Source of the DNA: 0-14-0-20-45-22 sp041645495
Lineage (GTDB): Bacteria > Fidelibacterota > UBA2242
Length of the DNA stretch: 33,343 nt
Assembly (NCBI GenBank): GCA_041645495.1
Contig: JBAZPZ010000014.1
Span: 1 to 33,343, forward strand
Direction: 5' to 3'
The notes under the pieces are model-generated. The model was not told the origin of the DNA and did not search any database. It saw only the letters and a program-made list of their open reading frames with translations. This document shows positions 7,173 to 16,410 of the stretch, in pieces (within the stretch, counting starts at the first letter, position 1; each line of letters begins with the position of its first letter). A program made the position numbers and the translations under genes.

Positions 7173-9716
7173 ATGAAAACAACATCAAGAATACTTTTCG
7201 CTTTTACATTCGCATGGTCGTTTTTAACCGCTCAGGATTTAACCGGATATAAATTCTGCATCGATCCCGGACACGGCGGGCACGAATCCGACGACCGCAA
7301 CATGGCTTACGCGAATTTCTGGGAGTCGGAAAGCAATCTCAGCAAAGCTTTTCTGCTGGATACATTACTCACAAATATGGGAGCTACCGTCGTTCTTACT
7401 CGATACGGTAATAATGATGATCCACCAACGGAAGATTGGGGTACGACCGATGATCCATCCCTTTCGCAACGTGCGGCGGTTGCCAATGCCTGCGGAGCCG
7501 ACCATTTCCATTCGATTCACAGCAACGGCTACAACGGCGAATCGAATTATACGCTGATACTTTATCCCGGCGCCACCGGCGACCCGAGGATCAACGGTAT
7601 TTCCGGTTATCCTTCCAGCCCGATCGAACTGACCATCTCTACCCAGATGGCTACTCAGATTTATTCGGCAAACCGCACGACATCCAAAACGACAGCCGGA
7701 GACTGGACATTTTACGGAACCGGCAGACCTTATCTTGGCGTGTTCAGAACGCTGGTTATTCCCGGCACACTATCCGAAGGTTCGTTCCACGATTATCAGC
7801 CGGAAACGTGGCGCCTGAAGAGCGGCAGTTATCATGATAACGAAGCGTGGGCGATCGCCCGGACCTTCGCGCTTATTTTCGACAGCACCGATTTTACGAC
7901 GCACAATCTGGCGGGCATCGTCCGCGACGCCTATGAAAAGGTCGATTACACCTACATCACAACGAACGACAGTTATCTGCCGGTCAACAATATTACCATT
8001 ACGTTGAATCCGGGCGGAAACGTATTTCACGGCGACGCGCAGAACAACGGCTATTTTCTGTTCGACAGCCTCGAGGCTGGCACATACGAACTCATCGCCA
8101 CGGCGGAAGGATATTATCCGGACACGGTTTCGGTGACCATCGGCTCCTCCTTCTTCAATTTCAAAGACTTCAGATTGGTTTCTAACGTCCCGCCCTATAT
8201 TGCATCATCCACTCCGACGGCAGGATTCGTCGATTTCCCGGCGTGGAATCCGATCGTGATCACGTTCAGCCGCCCGATGGATACCACGCTGACCAAAGCC
8301 GCCGTTTCGATCGATCCGAACATTCCGCTCAAATTCACGTGGACCGGAACGACCAAACTCAGCATCACTTCCGACAGCCTCGGCTACCTGACCGCCTACA
8401 CCTTAACGATCCGGAATTCCGCGCAGGACATCCTCGGACATCCGTTAGACGGTAACGGTGACGGAGTTGGCGGCGACGATTACAGCCTCTCATTCACGAC
8501 CGGCCCGGAAGACATGACCGCGCCAAAGATCGTTTCCAATTATCCGGCCTACAACACTACGGGTCTCGATCTCTACCCGATCATCAGCATCTGTTTTGAC
8601 GAGAAATTGGACACCGCATCACTGACGGACGATTATTTTCTCTTGCTGAATTATCCCGCCGGCGACACGATTCCCATAACGATCAAACATTATTATGTCG
8701 GCGACCGGAGCGTCGTCCACATGTTCCCCAAACAGGTTTTGACAGCCAACACGATCTACAAACCTCAGGTATTGGCCGGACTGAAGGATTTGTTCGGAAA
8801 TACCATGACCACCAAGAAATTGATGAGGTTCGTCACCGGTACGAAAGACTGGACGGTCACGACTATCGACAATCTCGAAGCCGGTTTTACCGATAACTGG
8901 TGGACGCCAACCAGTAGCGGCAGTACGGTAGGTGTGAAACCCACATCTGCTAGAACACCGAATACTGAAATATATAATTTGGGCGGTATCGGTCAGCAAT
9001 CCATGAAACTCTATTATAGTTGGGATTTAAGCGAATCTTCATGGTTATTACGTCTTGTGTATAAAAGTGGCTCTTCAATACAGAATATAAATTTTAAATC
9101 GAATACAGCTTTACAAGCTTATATTTTTGGTGATGGCAGCGGGAATCAATTCCGGTTCGCAGTTGATGAGGTCGGAAGTTCATCTGCCAGTGAAGTTTCA
9201 AAGTGGTATACAATTGATTGGATTGGATGGAAATTGATTGAATGGTATTACGATGATCCAGAAAGTGTCGGTGCCTGGATAGGAAACGGTATATTGGACG
9301 GGACATCGTACCGATTTGATAGTATTCAACTAACTTATGTTTCAGGCGCATCTGATTCGGGATCAATTTATTTTGATGATCTTAGAGTTGTAGCACTTCA
9401 GGAAGTGAACAGTATAAAATCAGATGAATTAATACCTGACAAATTTACGCTTGATCAGAATTATCCCAATCCGTTCAATCCGACGACCACGATTGCGTTT
9501 ACATTGCCGCAGGCGTCCAACGTCCGGATCGAGATATTCAACGTGCGCGGAGAAAAGATTCGCACCCTGACGAACGAGCGCTACAACACCGGTTACTGGT
9601 CGGTCAACTGGGACGGCACAAACTCAGCCGGCCTGCAGGCGCCGAGCGGCGTCTATTTCTACCGCACGATCACCGACATGGGCATTCAGGTCAGGAACAT
9701 GATGTTGCTCAAATAG
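7173..9716 (+). CDS. Secreted multidomain N-acetylmuramoyl-L-alanine amidase with type IX-style sorting domain
   Basis: 847 residues. Signal peptide 1-20. An Amidase_3 domain (about 25-240) cleaves the muramoyl-alanine bond: zinc ligands are His34 (DPGHGG), Glu51 (WESESNL) and His116 (HSIHSNG), with catalytic Glu202 in GTLSEGSF. Then come a carboxypeptidase-regulatory-like fold (about 246-330), two Ig-like Big_5 domains (about 340-445 and 446-555, each with PxxxPxxG...ITFS/ISICFDE patterns), a jelly-roll-like segment (about 559-748) and a C-terminal sorting domain (about 750-847) with NYPNPFNPTTTIAFTL and GVYFYRTITD. The sorting tail implies export by a type IX system and attachment to the surface or release. 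DNA encoding about 587-756 is much more AT-rich than the rest. Targets could be self or foreign peptidoglycan. Confidence 0.88.
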   Translation: MKTTSRILFAFTFAWSFLTAQDLTGYKFCIDPGHGGHESDDRNMAYANFWESESNLSKAFLLDTLLTNMGATVVLTRYGNNDDPPTEDWGTTDDPSLSQRAAVANACGADHFHSIHSNGYNGESNYTLILYPGATGDPRINGISGYPSSPIELTISTQMATQIYSANRTTSKTTAGDWTFYGTGRPYLGVFRTLVIPGTLSEGSFHDYQPETWRLKSGSYHDNEAWAIARTFALIFDSTDFTTHNLAGIVRDAYEKVDYTYITTNDSYLPVNNITITLNPGGNVFHGDAQNNGYFLFDSLEAGTYELIATAEGYYPDTVSVTIGSSFFNFKDFRLVSNVPPYIASSTPTAGFVDFPAWNPIVITFSRPMDTTLTKAAVSIDPNIPLKFTWTGTTKLSITSDSLGYLTAYTLTIRNSAQDILGHPLDGNGDGVGGDDYSLSFTTGPEDMTAPKIVSNYPAYNTTGLDLYPIISICFDEKLDTASLTDDYFLLLNYPAGDTIPITIKHYYVGDRSVVHMFPKQVLTANTIYKPQVLAGLKDLFGNTMTTKKLMRFVTGTKDWTVTTIDNLEAGFTDNWWTPTSSGSTVGVKPTSARTPNTEIYNLGGIGQQSMKLYYSWDLSESSWLLRLVYKSGSSIQNINFKSNTALQAYIFGDGSGNQFRFAVDEVGSSSASEVSKWYTIDWIGWKLIEWYYDDPESVGAWIGNGILDGTSYRFDSIQLTYVSGASDSGSIYFDDLRVVALQEVNSIKSDELIPDKFTLDQNYPNPFNPTTTIAFTLPQASNVRIEIFNVRGEKIRTLTNERYNTGYWSVNWDGTNSAGLQAPSGVYFYRTITDMGIQVRNMMLLK

Positions 9717-9718
9717 GT

Positions 9719-9737
9719 GATTGGGTTGGATTCGGTT
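9719..9737 (-). repeat. Inverted copy of the 28-bp repeat core
   Basis: These 19 bases are the exact reverse complement of 10573-10591 and of 10629-10647 (AACCGAATCC followed by AACCCAATC). A related GGTTGATTGGGTTGG stretch follows at about 9762-9776. The repeat region is therefore bounded by inversely oriented members of one family. Confidence 0.75.
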
Positions 9738-9916
9738 AGAATAGGTTGATTATGTTAAACAGGTTGATTGGGTTGGTGGAGCATGTCCGCATTTAGCAGA
9801 TTCCGGGTTCAAGGTTCCGTGTTCCATGTTTCCCGTCTGTTCAGGTCTCACGTTGATATCTGTTGGTAATGCAAAACGTTGAGTCCAAAACGCCAACGGC
9901 GCAAACCCATACCAGC

Positions 9917-9933
9917 CCGGGGCAACGCCCCGG
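9917..9933. repeat. GC-rich hairpin
   Basis: CCGGGGC, AAC, GCCCCGG: a perfect 7-bp stem with a three-base loop inside the repeat region. It is not followed by a U-run on either strand. It resembles REP-like palindromes found in dispersed bacterial intergenic repeats. Confidence 0.5.
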
Positions 9934-9943
9934 CACAAACACA

Positions 9944-9967
9944 CCCGTAACCCGTAACCCGTAACCC
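9944..9967. repeat. Three tandem CCCGTAA heptamers
   Basis: CCCGTAA occurs at 9944, 9951 and 9958, followed by a fourth partial unit. This short heptamer run sits 10 bp after the GC hairpin. No function is evident. Confidence 0.7.
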
Positions 9968-10470
9968 GGTTCCCCCAAGCCACCTGAAGATGTCCTCGAT
10001 ACCCTTTGGAGATGTCTTCGACTTCCTCCGGATGTTATCCACAACACCCTCTGCTGTAGCCATCAATACCGGTTGTTGTAGGGTGCAAGTGGTTATGTTC
10101 TTTCTCAAAGGGACTTGTGGTCGCGCACAGATATACCTGTTGGCGGCAACAAAGGCATACGCGGATGTCCGCAAGTACTTCAGGAGGTGGAGCGGCATTG
10201 GGGCGTTTGGCATCGGTCATTTGTTACTGGAAATCCCTATTCAACCGAATCATTCCGCTAAAAGTGGACAGGTTGCGAAACACGAAACATTAAACACGGA
10301 ACGCTGTACTCGCCGGAGACGGACAGGCCTCAACCTGTTCCGGTAAATTCCAAAACCCAAATCCCAAACAATATCCAATGACCAAAATCCAAATGACCGA
10401 AACACAAGCCGCAACTTTACCCCAACCTTATCCCCACCTTACCTCAACTTTATCCCCATTTAACCCAATC

Positions 10471-10656
10471 AACCGAATCCTACCCAATCTACCCAATCAA
10501 CCCAATTAACCGAATCCTACCCAATCTACCTAATCAACCCAATTAACCGAATCCTACCCAATCTACCTAATCAACCGAATCCAACCCAATCTACCTAATC
10601 AACCGAATCCTACCCAATCTACCCAATCAACCGAATCCAACCCAATCTACCTAATC
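10471..10656. repeat. Six tandem copies of a 28-bp unit
   Basis: Units begin at 10471, 10508, 10545, 10573, 10601 and 10629. Each is AACCGAATCC, then T or A, ACCCAATCTACC, C or T, AATC. The first two units carry a nine-base extension AACCCAATT, making their period 37. Variation is confined to two positions, so the array expanded recently by slippage or unequal recombination. It is not a CRISPR array: there are no variable spacers. Confidence 0.9.
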
Positions 10657-10675
10657 GATCCGCCGATTGTATTAC

Positions 10676-10706
10676 TTGCATGTGTTAATACGCTGATTTA
10701 TATTTA
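10676..10706 (+). promoter_or_regulatory. Candidate promoter for the hybrid kinase
   Basis: TTGC at 10676-10679, 19 bases, then TATATTTA at 10699-10706. This is close to the Bacteroidetes -33/-7 pattern (TTTG-N19-TAnnTTTG), and also reads as TTGCAT-N17-TATATT for a conventional sigma-70 promoter. CTGAT and ATCAG flank the -10 element as a short inverted repeat (10693-10710) that could bind a regulator. The start codon is about 100 bp downstream. Confidence 0.4.
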
Positions 10707-10808
10707 TCAGTGAATGCATTAATTAAATTGACGAGTGGGTCTGCAAAGCAGAGGAAAAGTGAGAGATTTCTCGGAGTCATTCAAATATTTTAAGGCGAGG
10801 GAGGCGTT

Positions 10809-13800
10809 ATGCCGGAGGTTCATCAGAATCGATTGATTTCAAAAAAGCCCTTTATTCTGTTGTTTATCGTGCTGAGCCTGCTCGTTATCATAGGCGGCCG
10901 ACTTTATTATCTGAATGAGGTCAGAACGATCCGCACCGAAAAACATAACGAACTCTATGCAATAGCCGACCTTAAAACCGATCAGATCGTTAGCTGGTTA
11001 AGAGAACGCAAGAGCGACGCTCTGTCGGTTGCCACCTCTCCTTTTTTTTCTCAAGGTGTAAATACATGGCTCGCAGACCGCAACAATTTGATCTTGCAAA
11101 AGCGGATCGTCGCCCGGCTAAAAATCGTACAGGGGCAACATAGATATGCCGATATTTTATTAGCGACGCCGCAAGGCAAATTACTGCTGGCGCTCGAACC
11201 GCAACAGTCGCGATTCGATCCGATAACCGTCAAACAGATCGTTGCCGCCTGCCGGACCGGAAAGGTTCAATTCACCAATTTCTATTACTGTTATCAGCAT
11301 CAAAGAGTTCACCTCGATTTTATCGCGCCGATCGCGAACGGCGGTGAAAAGCCGTTGGCGGCGCTGGTTTTGCGCAATGCACCCGAGGAATATTTATATC
11401 CGCTGATTCAGAAATGGCCGACGCCCAGCAAAACGGCGGAAACCGTGCTCATCCGCCAGGAAGGCGACAGCGTGTTGTTCCTGAATAATCTGCGCTTCGG
11501 TCCGAACGCCGCCCTGCACCTGCGGATATCGCTCGCCGACACAAGTGTTCCCGCCGTACAGGCGGCGCTGGGGCGAACCGGCATTTTCGAAGGCAGAGAT
11601 TACCGTGGCGCTCAAGTTCTGGCTCATCTGGGAGCGGTTCCGGGGACGAACTGGTTTTTATTAGCCAAAGTTGACAGACAAGAAATTTATGCCGATCTCA
11701 ACAGCGAGCTGAGGTTATTTCTGGCGCTGGTTGCCGCTCTGCTGGTAATGATCGGCGTCGGCATGGCTCTGATCTATAATCAACGTCAGCGCGGCGTTTA
11801 TCACGCTTTGTACAATGAGGAAAAGGAGCGCTATGCCGTTCAGGAAGAATTTCGCACAACGCTCTACAGCATCGGCGATGCGGTCATCACGACCGACCGT
11901 GTCGGAAAGATCAAGTTTTTAAATCCTGTTGCCGAAAAGCTGACCGGCTGGCAGGAGAAAGAGGCGCGGGGACGGAATCTCCTGGAAGTATTCAACATCG
12001 TTAACGAAGAGACACGGCAGGCTGTCCCGAGTCCGGTTGATAGGGTATTAAAGGAAGGATTGGTCGTAGGACTGGCCAATCACACGGTACTGATTTCCAA
12101 AAACAAACGGGAAATACCGATCGCCGACAGCGGCGCGCCGATAAAGGATGAAGACGGAGCGATAATCGGAGTGATTTTGGTTTTTCGGGATCAGACAGCC
12201 GAGCGCAATGCACAGAAAGCGATCAGGAATTCCGAGAAGCAATTCCGCACCATCTGGGAGAATAGCCGCGATGGGATGCGCCTCTGCAACGCGAATGGGA
12301 TCATGATCCGGGTCAATCTCGCCTTTTGCCACATGGTTGGCAAGCCGGAGTCCGAATTGATCGGACAACCGCTATCGATTATTTATGATACCGATACCGC
12401 CGATCATATTCTTGCCAAAGACATCGAGCGCTTTCAATCCGGTACGATCGAGCCTCATTTCGAACGTCTTATGACTCTCCATGACGGGCGCTCCGTCTGG
12501 TTTGAATTGTCCAATTCCAAGGTTGAAATCAACGGTGAAAAACTGCAACTCAGCATTTTTCGGAATATCACTGATCGCAAGCTGGCGGAAAAGGATCTCG
12601 GCGAAAGCGAGGAACGCTTCCATTCGACACTGGATAGTATGATAGAAGGAGCCCAGATTATCGGATTCGACTGGCGCTATCTGTATATAAACGTTACCGC
12701 CGAAAAACATAACCGCCGATCCAGATGGGAGTTGCTGGGGAAAAAGTATATGAATATGTGGCCAGGGGCCGAACAAACCCCGTTATTCGGCATAATGAAG
12801 CGTTGCATGGAAGAACGAATTCCAGATCACATAGAAACTGAATTCTACTATCAGGACGGTTCGTCCGGATTGTTCGATCTATCCGTTCAGCCTATGCCGC
12901 AGGGGATTTTCATTCTTTCCGTAGATATTACCGAACGCAGGAAGGCGGAAGAACAGATTCGGTATCAGGCCGATTTGCTCCAGAACGTCTCGGACGCCAT
13001 CATCGCAACCGATGCGGATAACCTGATCGCTATATGGAATCCGGCCGCGGAAACGATGTACGGCTGGAAGAGTGAGGATGTTGTCGGGAAAAAATTCCAC
13101 GATGTTATCAGCCCGGAGTATCGCTACGAATCCAGAGAGGCGGTCTTTGAAAAGATAAACAGGGAAGGAACCTGGTCGGGTGAAATAGTTCATCACTCCA
13201 AAGACGGTAGCCCGCTGGCTGTTCTGAGTACTATTTCGGTTCTGAAAGACGCCATGGGTGATACAACCGGGTTGGTCTCGGTGAATCACAATATCACCGA
13301 ACAGAAGCAGATGGAAGAGCAGTTCCGGTCGGTATGGGAAAAATCGCTGGACGGAATGCGTCTGACAGATAAAAATGGTACGGTTGTCAGAGTCAACGAT
13401 GCCTTCTGCCGGATGATGGGAATCGACCGGTCGGAAATAGAAGGTCGGTCTCTGGCCGCTATCTATGCCGTGGAACGGCGGGAACACATCGAAAAGAAAC
13501 ATCGGGAGCGTTTTATTGCCCGAACCGTAAAACCTTACAGCGAACAGGAAGTAGTCCTCCGGGATGGCCGCAAGCTATGGATCGAAGTGACGAATTCTTT
13601 CTTCGAGTCCGGTAATAAAAAACCCATGCTTCTGGGCATTTTCCGAAATATTACCGATCGCAAGCAGAGGGAAGATGCAGTGCTGAAGAGTGAAGAAAAA
13701 TACCACATTCTTGTCGAAAGCGACTTTGAGGGCGTTGAAATTACCCAAAATGATCGAATCATGTTCGCCAATACTCAGTTTGCCGAAATGCTGGGATATA

Positions 13801-15590
13801 CACCGACCGAGATGGAGGAGGTAAAATTCACTAACATTTTTACCGAACAAGGATTAAAAGACCTATACGAACGGCAGAAAATTCGTCAATCTGGTAAACC
13901 TGTGCCAAATCAATATGAAACGACCTTTCTAAAAAAAGATGGAACCGTGATTGATGTGGAAATCAGATATAAAATTATTGATTACTTGGGAAAACCGGCA
14001 ACTTTTGCTGTTATCCGCGATATCACCGCGCGCAAGCAGATGGAAGAAGCGCTGCGCGAAAGTGAAGTGCGTTTCCGGAGTCTGTATGAAAACACAGCAA
14101 TTGGCATCTATCGTACCACACCCGCTGGGCAAATTCTGTTGGCCAATCCAGCGCTGGTGCAGATGCTGGGTTACGACTCCTTTACAGAACTTGCTCAACT
14201 CCATCTTATAGAAGAAGGTTTTGCGCCGGAACATCCGCGCCGGGAATTTCAGGAACGCATCGAACGGGACGGGGAAGTGCGTGGTCTCGAATCGTCCTGG
14301 AAGCGCAAAGACGGCTCCACTATTTTCGTGCGGGAAAATGCCCGACTGGTGCGGGATAAAAATAATAAACCGATTTACTACGAGGGTACGGCCGAGGACA
14401 TCACCGCGCGCAAACAGGCGGAAGAGGCGCTGCGGAAGAGCGAGGAGCAGTTGCGCCAGACCCAGAAACTGGAAGCGCTGGGTCAATTGGCTGGCGGCAT
14501 TGCGCACGATTTCAATAATATCCTCGCGATCATCATGGGGCATTCCTCACTGTTGAAGATGGGACAGCAAAGTCCGGACAAAGTACAACACAGTATCGAG
14601 ACCATCGAAAAGACGAGTAAGCGCGGCGCCGACCTCGTCAAACAAATGATGACTTTAGCCCGCCGGAGCGAGCCGGTAATAGCGGCGGTAAATCTGATTA
14701 ATATGATTACCGATACCGTCAAAATGTTCGGAGAAACCTTTCCGAAAGTGATCGTTTTTAAAACGGATTTTCAACTGTCTCTGCCCTATATACTGGCCGA
14801 CGCCTCGCAGATCAATCAGGTTCTGATGAACCTTTGTATGAATGCGCGCGACGCCATGCCCCAGGGCGGAACTCTCCGGATTGCGGCTAAGCGCGAATCC
14901 GGTCAGGCGCTCCGTCAGCGGTGGACTGACGCCGTCGCCGGGCAATATGTCTTAATCAGCGTGAGCGATACCGGCGTTGGCATGGATCAGGCGACTGTCG
15001 ATCACATCTTCGAGCCGTTTTTCACAACCAAAGGGCCGAGCAAGGGCACCGGTCTGGGAATGGCGACTGTGCACGGCATTGTCTCCAACCACCACGGCTT
15101 TGTCGAAGTTGAGAGCAAGCCCGGAGTCGGTACAAAAGTTATGGTGTACCTACCATCGCCGTTGCCTTCTGAAATATCGATTCCACGGGAGACAGAGAAA
15201 CAACAAAAGATAAAGGGCGGCAGTGAGACCGTTCTGATAATCGAAGATGAAGAACTTCTCATTGAAATGCTGAATGCCGTCCTGAGCAAATCCGGTTACA
15301 AGGTTTTAATGGCAAAGGATGGCATGGAGGGTATCGAACTCTATACCCGCGAGAAAGATAAAATAGCGCTTGTTTTGACCGATATGGGACTACCGCAACT
15401 GATGGGCGATGCGGTCTTTCGCCGGATCAGAGAGATCAATCCGAAAGCCAAGGTTATTCTTGCCAGCGGCTATCTGAGTCCCGATAGTAAGTCGGAATTC
15501 TATAAAGCGGGGTTAGCCCGGTTTATCCAGAAACCGTTTATGCCGGTAGATATACTCAGGGCCGTTCGGGAAGTGCTGGATAGCGAATAG
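10809..15590 (+). CDS. Seven-PAS hybrid sensor histidine kinase with C-terminal receiver
   Basis: 1593 residues. Membrane segments at about 13-35 and 300-323 enclose a Cache-like extracytoplasmic sensor. Seven PAS domains follow, at about 344-462, 477-590, 601-710, 720-830, 837-950, 960-1075 and 1085-1200, most ending in an [N/D]IT[D/A/E]RK-type linker. Next come the kinase core, with phospho-acceptor His1233 in GGIAHDFNN, N box NLCMNARDAM near 1340, DTGVGM and GTGLGMATVHG, and a receiver domain (about 1473-1590) with Asp1525 in LTDMGLP. There is no HPt or output domain, and no cognate regulator gene is adjacent, so it may pass phosphate to a remote partner. PAS 2 and PAS 5 resemble each other more than their neighbours. 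The ATG at 10809 follows a purine-rich GCGAGGGAGGCG leader. Confidence 0.93.
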   Translation: MPEVHQNRLISKKPFILLFIVLSLLVIIGGRLYYLNEVRTIRTEKHNELYAIADLKTDQIVSWLRERKSDALSVATSPFFSQGVNTWLADRNNLILQKRIVARLKIVQGQHRYADILLATPQGKLLLALEPQQSRFDPITVKQIVAACRTGKVQFTNFYYCYQHQRVHLDFIAPIANGGEKPLAALVLRNAPEEYLYPLIQKWPTPSKTAETVLIRQEGDSVLFLNNLRFGPNAALHLRISLADTSVPAVQAALGRTGIFEGRDYRGAQVLAHLGAVPGTNWFLLAKVDRQEIYADLNSELRLFLALVAALLVMIGVGMALIYNQRQRGVYHALYNEEKERYAVQEEFRTTLYSIGDAVITTDRVGKIKFLNPVAEKLTGWQEKEARGRNLLEVFNIVNEETRQAVPSPVDRVLKEGLVVGLANHTVLISKNKREIPIADSGAPIKDEDGAIIGVILVFRDQTAERNAQKAIRNSEKQFRTIWENSRDGMRLCNANGIMIRVNLAFCHMVGKPESELIGQPLSIIYDTDTADHILAKDIERFQSGTIEPHFERLMTLHDGRSVWFELSNSKVEINGEKLQLSIFRNITDRKLAEKDLGESEERFHSTLDSMIEGAQIIGFDWRYLYINVTAEKHNRRSRWELLGKKYMNMWPGAEQTPLFGIMKRCMEERIPDHIETEFYYQDGSSGLFDLSVQPMPQGIFILSVDITERRKAEEQIRYQADLLQNVSDAIIATDADNLIAIWNPAAETMYGWKSEDVVGKKFHDVISPEYRYESREAVFEKINREGTWSGEIVHHSKDGSPLAVLSTISVLKDAMGDTTGLVSVNHNITEQKQMEEQFRSVWEKSLDGMRLTDKNGTVVRVNDAFCRMMGIDRSEIEGRSLAAIYAVERREHIEKKHRERFIARTVKPYSEQEVVLRDGRKLWIEVTNSFFESGNKKPMLLGIFRNITDRKQREDAVLKSEEKYHILVESDFEGVEITQNDRIMFANTQFAEMLGYTPTEMEEVKFTNIFTEQGLKDLYERQKIRQSGKPVPNQYETTFLKKDGTVIDVEIRYKIIDYLGKPATFAVIRDITARKQMEEALRESEVRFRSLYENTAIGIYRTTPAGQILLANPALVQMLGYDSFTELAQLHLIEEGFAPEHPRREFQERIERDGEVRGLESSWKRKDGSTIFVRENARLVRDKNNKPIYYEGTAEDITARKQAEEALRKSEEQLRQTQKLEALGQLAGGIAHDFNNILAIIMGHSSLLKMGQQSPDKVQHSIETIEKTSKRGADLVKQMMTLARRSEPVIAAVNLINMITDTVKMFGETFPKVIVFKTDFQLSLPYILADASQINQVLMNLCMNARDAMPQGGTLRIAAKRESGQALRQRWTDAVAGQYVLISVSDTGVGMDQATVDHIFEPFFTTKGPSKGTGLGMATVHGIVSNHHGFVEVESKPGVGTKVMVYLPSPLPSEISIPRETEKQQKIKGGSETVLIIEDEELLIEMLNAVLSKSGYKVLMAKDGMEGIELYTREKDKIALVLTDMGLPQLMGDAVFRRIREINPKAKVILASGYLSPDSKSEFYKAGLARFIQKPFMPVDILRAVREVLDSE

Positions 15591-15686
15591 GGATCAGGTT
15601 GATGTCTCAGGTTTATATTGACAGTGCCATTGTTATTAGCCGGTTTCGGAGAGCCGGAACGACCTTCTTATGGAAAGGGACGCAAT

Positions 15687-16328
15687 ATGGAGTTTGAAGA
15701 CCCCCGGGCAGAATGGCAGAAAATCTTCGACCAGATGGACGAACACGAAAGATTCTGGGCGGAAATGCGTAAAGTGAAGGTGGCGTTTGCATGGAAAACG
15801 GTGAAAAATATTGCGAATGCCGTCGTTGCTTTCATGTACCAGAAAGTCGAGCGCCCGGACCTGTTTTTCGAGATGAAACTGGAACCGGATGTCCTCCGCC
15901 ACAGAATCGTGACCAATGAAGAGATTAACCGCTATGCCATGGAATTGTTTGACGATCTGTATGACTATATCTGCGAGTTCCGCGACTGTGACTTTCCGAA
16001 AGGTCGAAAACTGCTGTACAAAAAGATTGAATACCGCTTCTATTCCGAAGACAAAATCCGGGAAGGCATCGCGGCGTTTGAGAAAAATTGCCAATCGCTG
16101 ACGCCAGAGCAACATGTCGTTTTGTGCGAATCATTCAGAGACGACGCCATCACGGATGATTACTATGCGAAATATGAGAAGTTAATCCATGACGAACTCA
16201 AGAAATTAGCGGTGGAATATTTCCCGGAAATCGGGGATATTAGACCCAACGGCATTCGTGAGATCGATTTTCACCTGTACATCAACATGATATGGATACG
16301 GGAGGAAATATATAAAATCATTGAGTAG
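15687..16328 (+). CDS. Uncharacterised cytoplasmic alpha-helical protein
   Basis: 213 residues from the ATG at 15687, which has AAAGGGA at 15674-15680; the frame is open back to 15618 but without a ribosome-binding site. I do not recognise the family. It has no signal peptide or membrane segment, is rich in charged and aromatic residues, and is predicted mostly helical (for example RYAMELFDDLYDYICEFRD and IWIREEIYKIIE). The gene lies 96 bp after the hybrid kinase on the same strand, so they may share a transcript, but nothing in the protein looks like a receiver or HPt domain. Composition matches the neighbours. Confidence 0.65.
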   Translation: MEFEDPRAEWQKIFDQMDEHERFWAEMRKVKVAFAWKTVKNIANAVVAFMYQKVERPDLFFEMKLEPDVLRHRIVTNEEINRYAMELFDDLYDYICEFRDCDFPKGRKLLYKKIEYRFYSEDKIREGIAAFEKNCQSLTPEQHVVLCESFRDDAITDDYYAKYEKLIHDELKKLAVEYFPEIGDIRPNGIREIDFHLYINMIWIREEIYKIIE

Positions 16329-16410
16329 GCACGAACTTTGGTCGCCTCTACCTGCCGGATGCCGGAAATCTCCGAAAGGCTCGCGCCGCTCCTGACGCAC
16401 ACTAAAAATA

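Larger units (their letters stand above)
9717..10670. repeat. Repeat-rich non-coding region between amidase and hybrid kinase genes
   Basis: No credible gene lies between 9717 and 10808. Short open frames exist on both strands but have no domain, no ribosome-binding site and repetitive content. The region contains an inverted relative of the 28-bp array at its left end, a GC-rich hairpin, a (CCCGTAA)3 run, a stretch near 10346-10420 of CCAAA-type simple motifs (AATCCCAAAC, ATGACCAAAATCC), and the 28-bp tandem array on the right. It looks like a nest of several dispersed intergenic repeats. The central part, about 9980-10340, contains nothing I recognise. Confidence 0.7.

Noticed and set aside
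9990..10346. 118-residue plus-strand open frame, and overlapping minus-strand frames up to 121 residues, in the repeat region
   Set aside because: No domain, no ribosome-binding site, several frames open at once and repeat-derived composition.
10471..10656. CRISPR-like periodic repeats of 28 bp
   Set aside because: Units are directly adjacent with no unique spacers, and no cas genes occur in the window.
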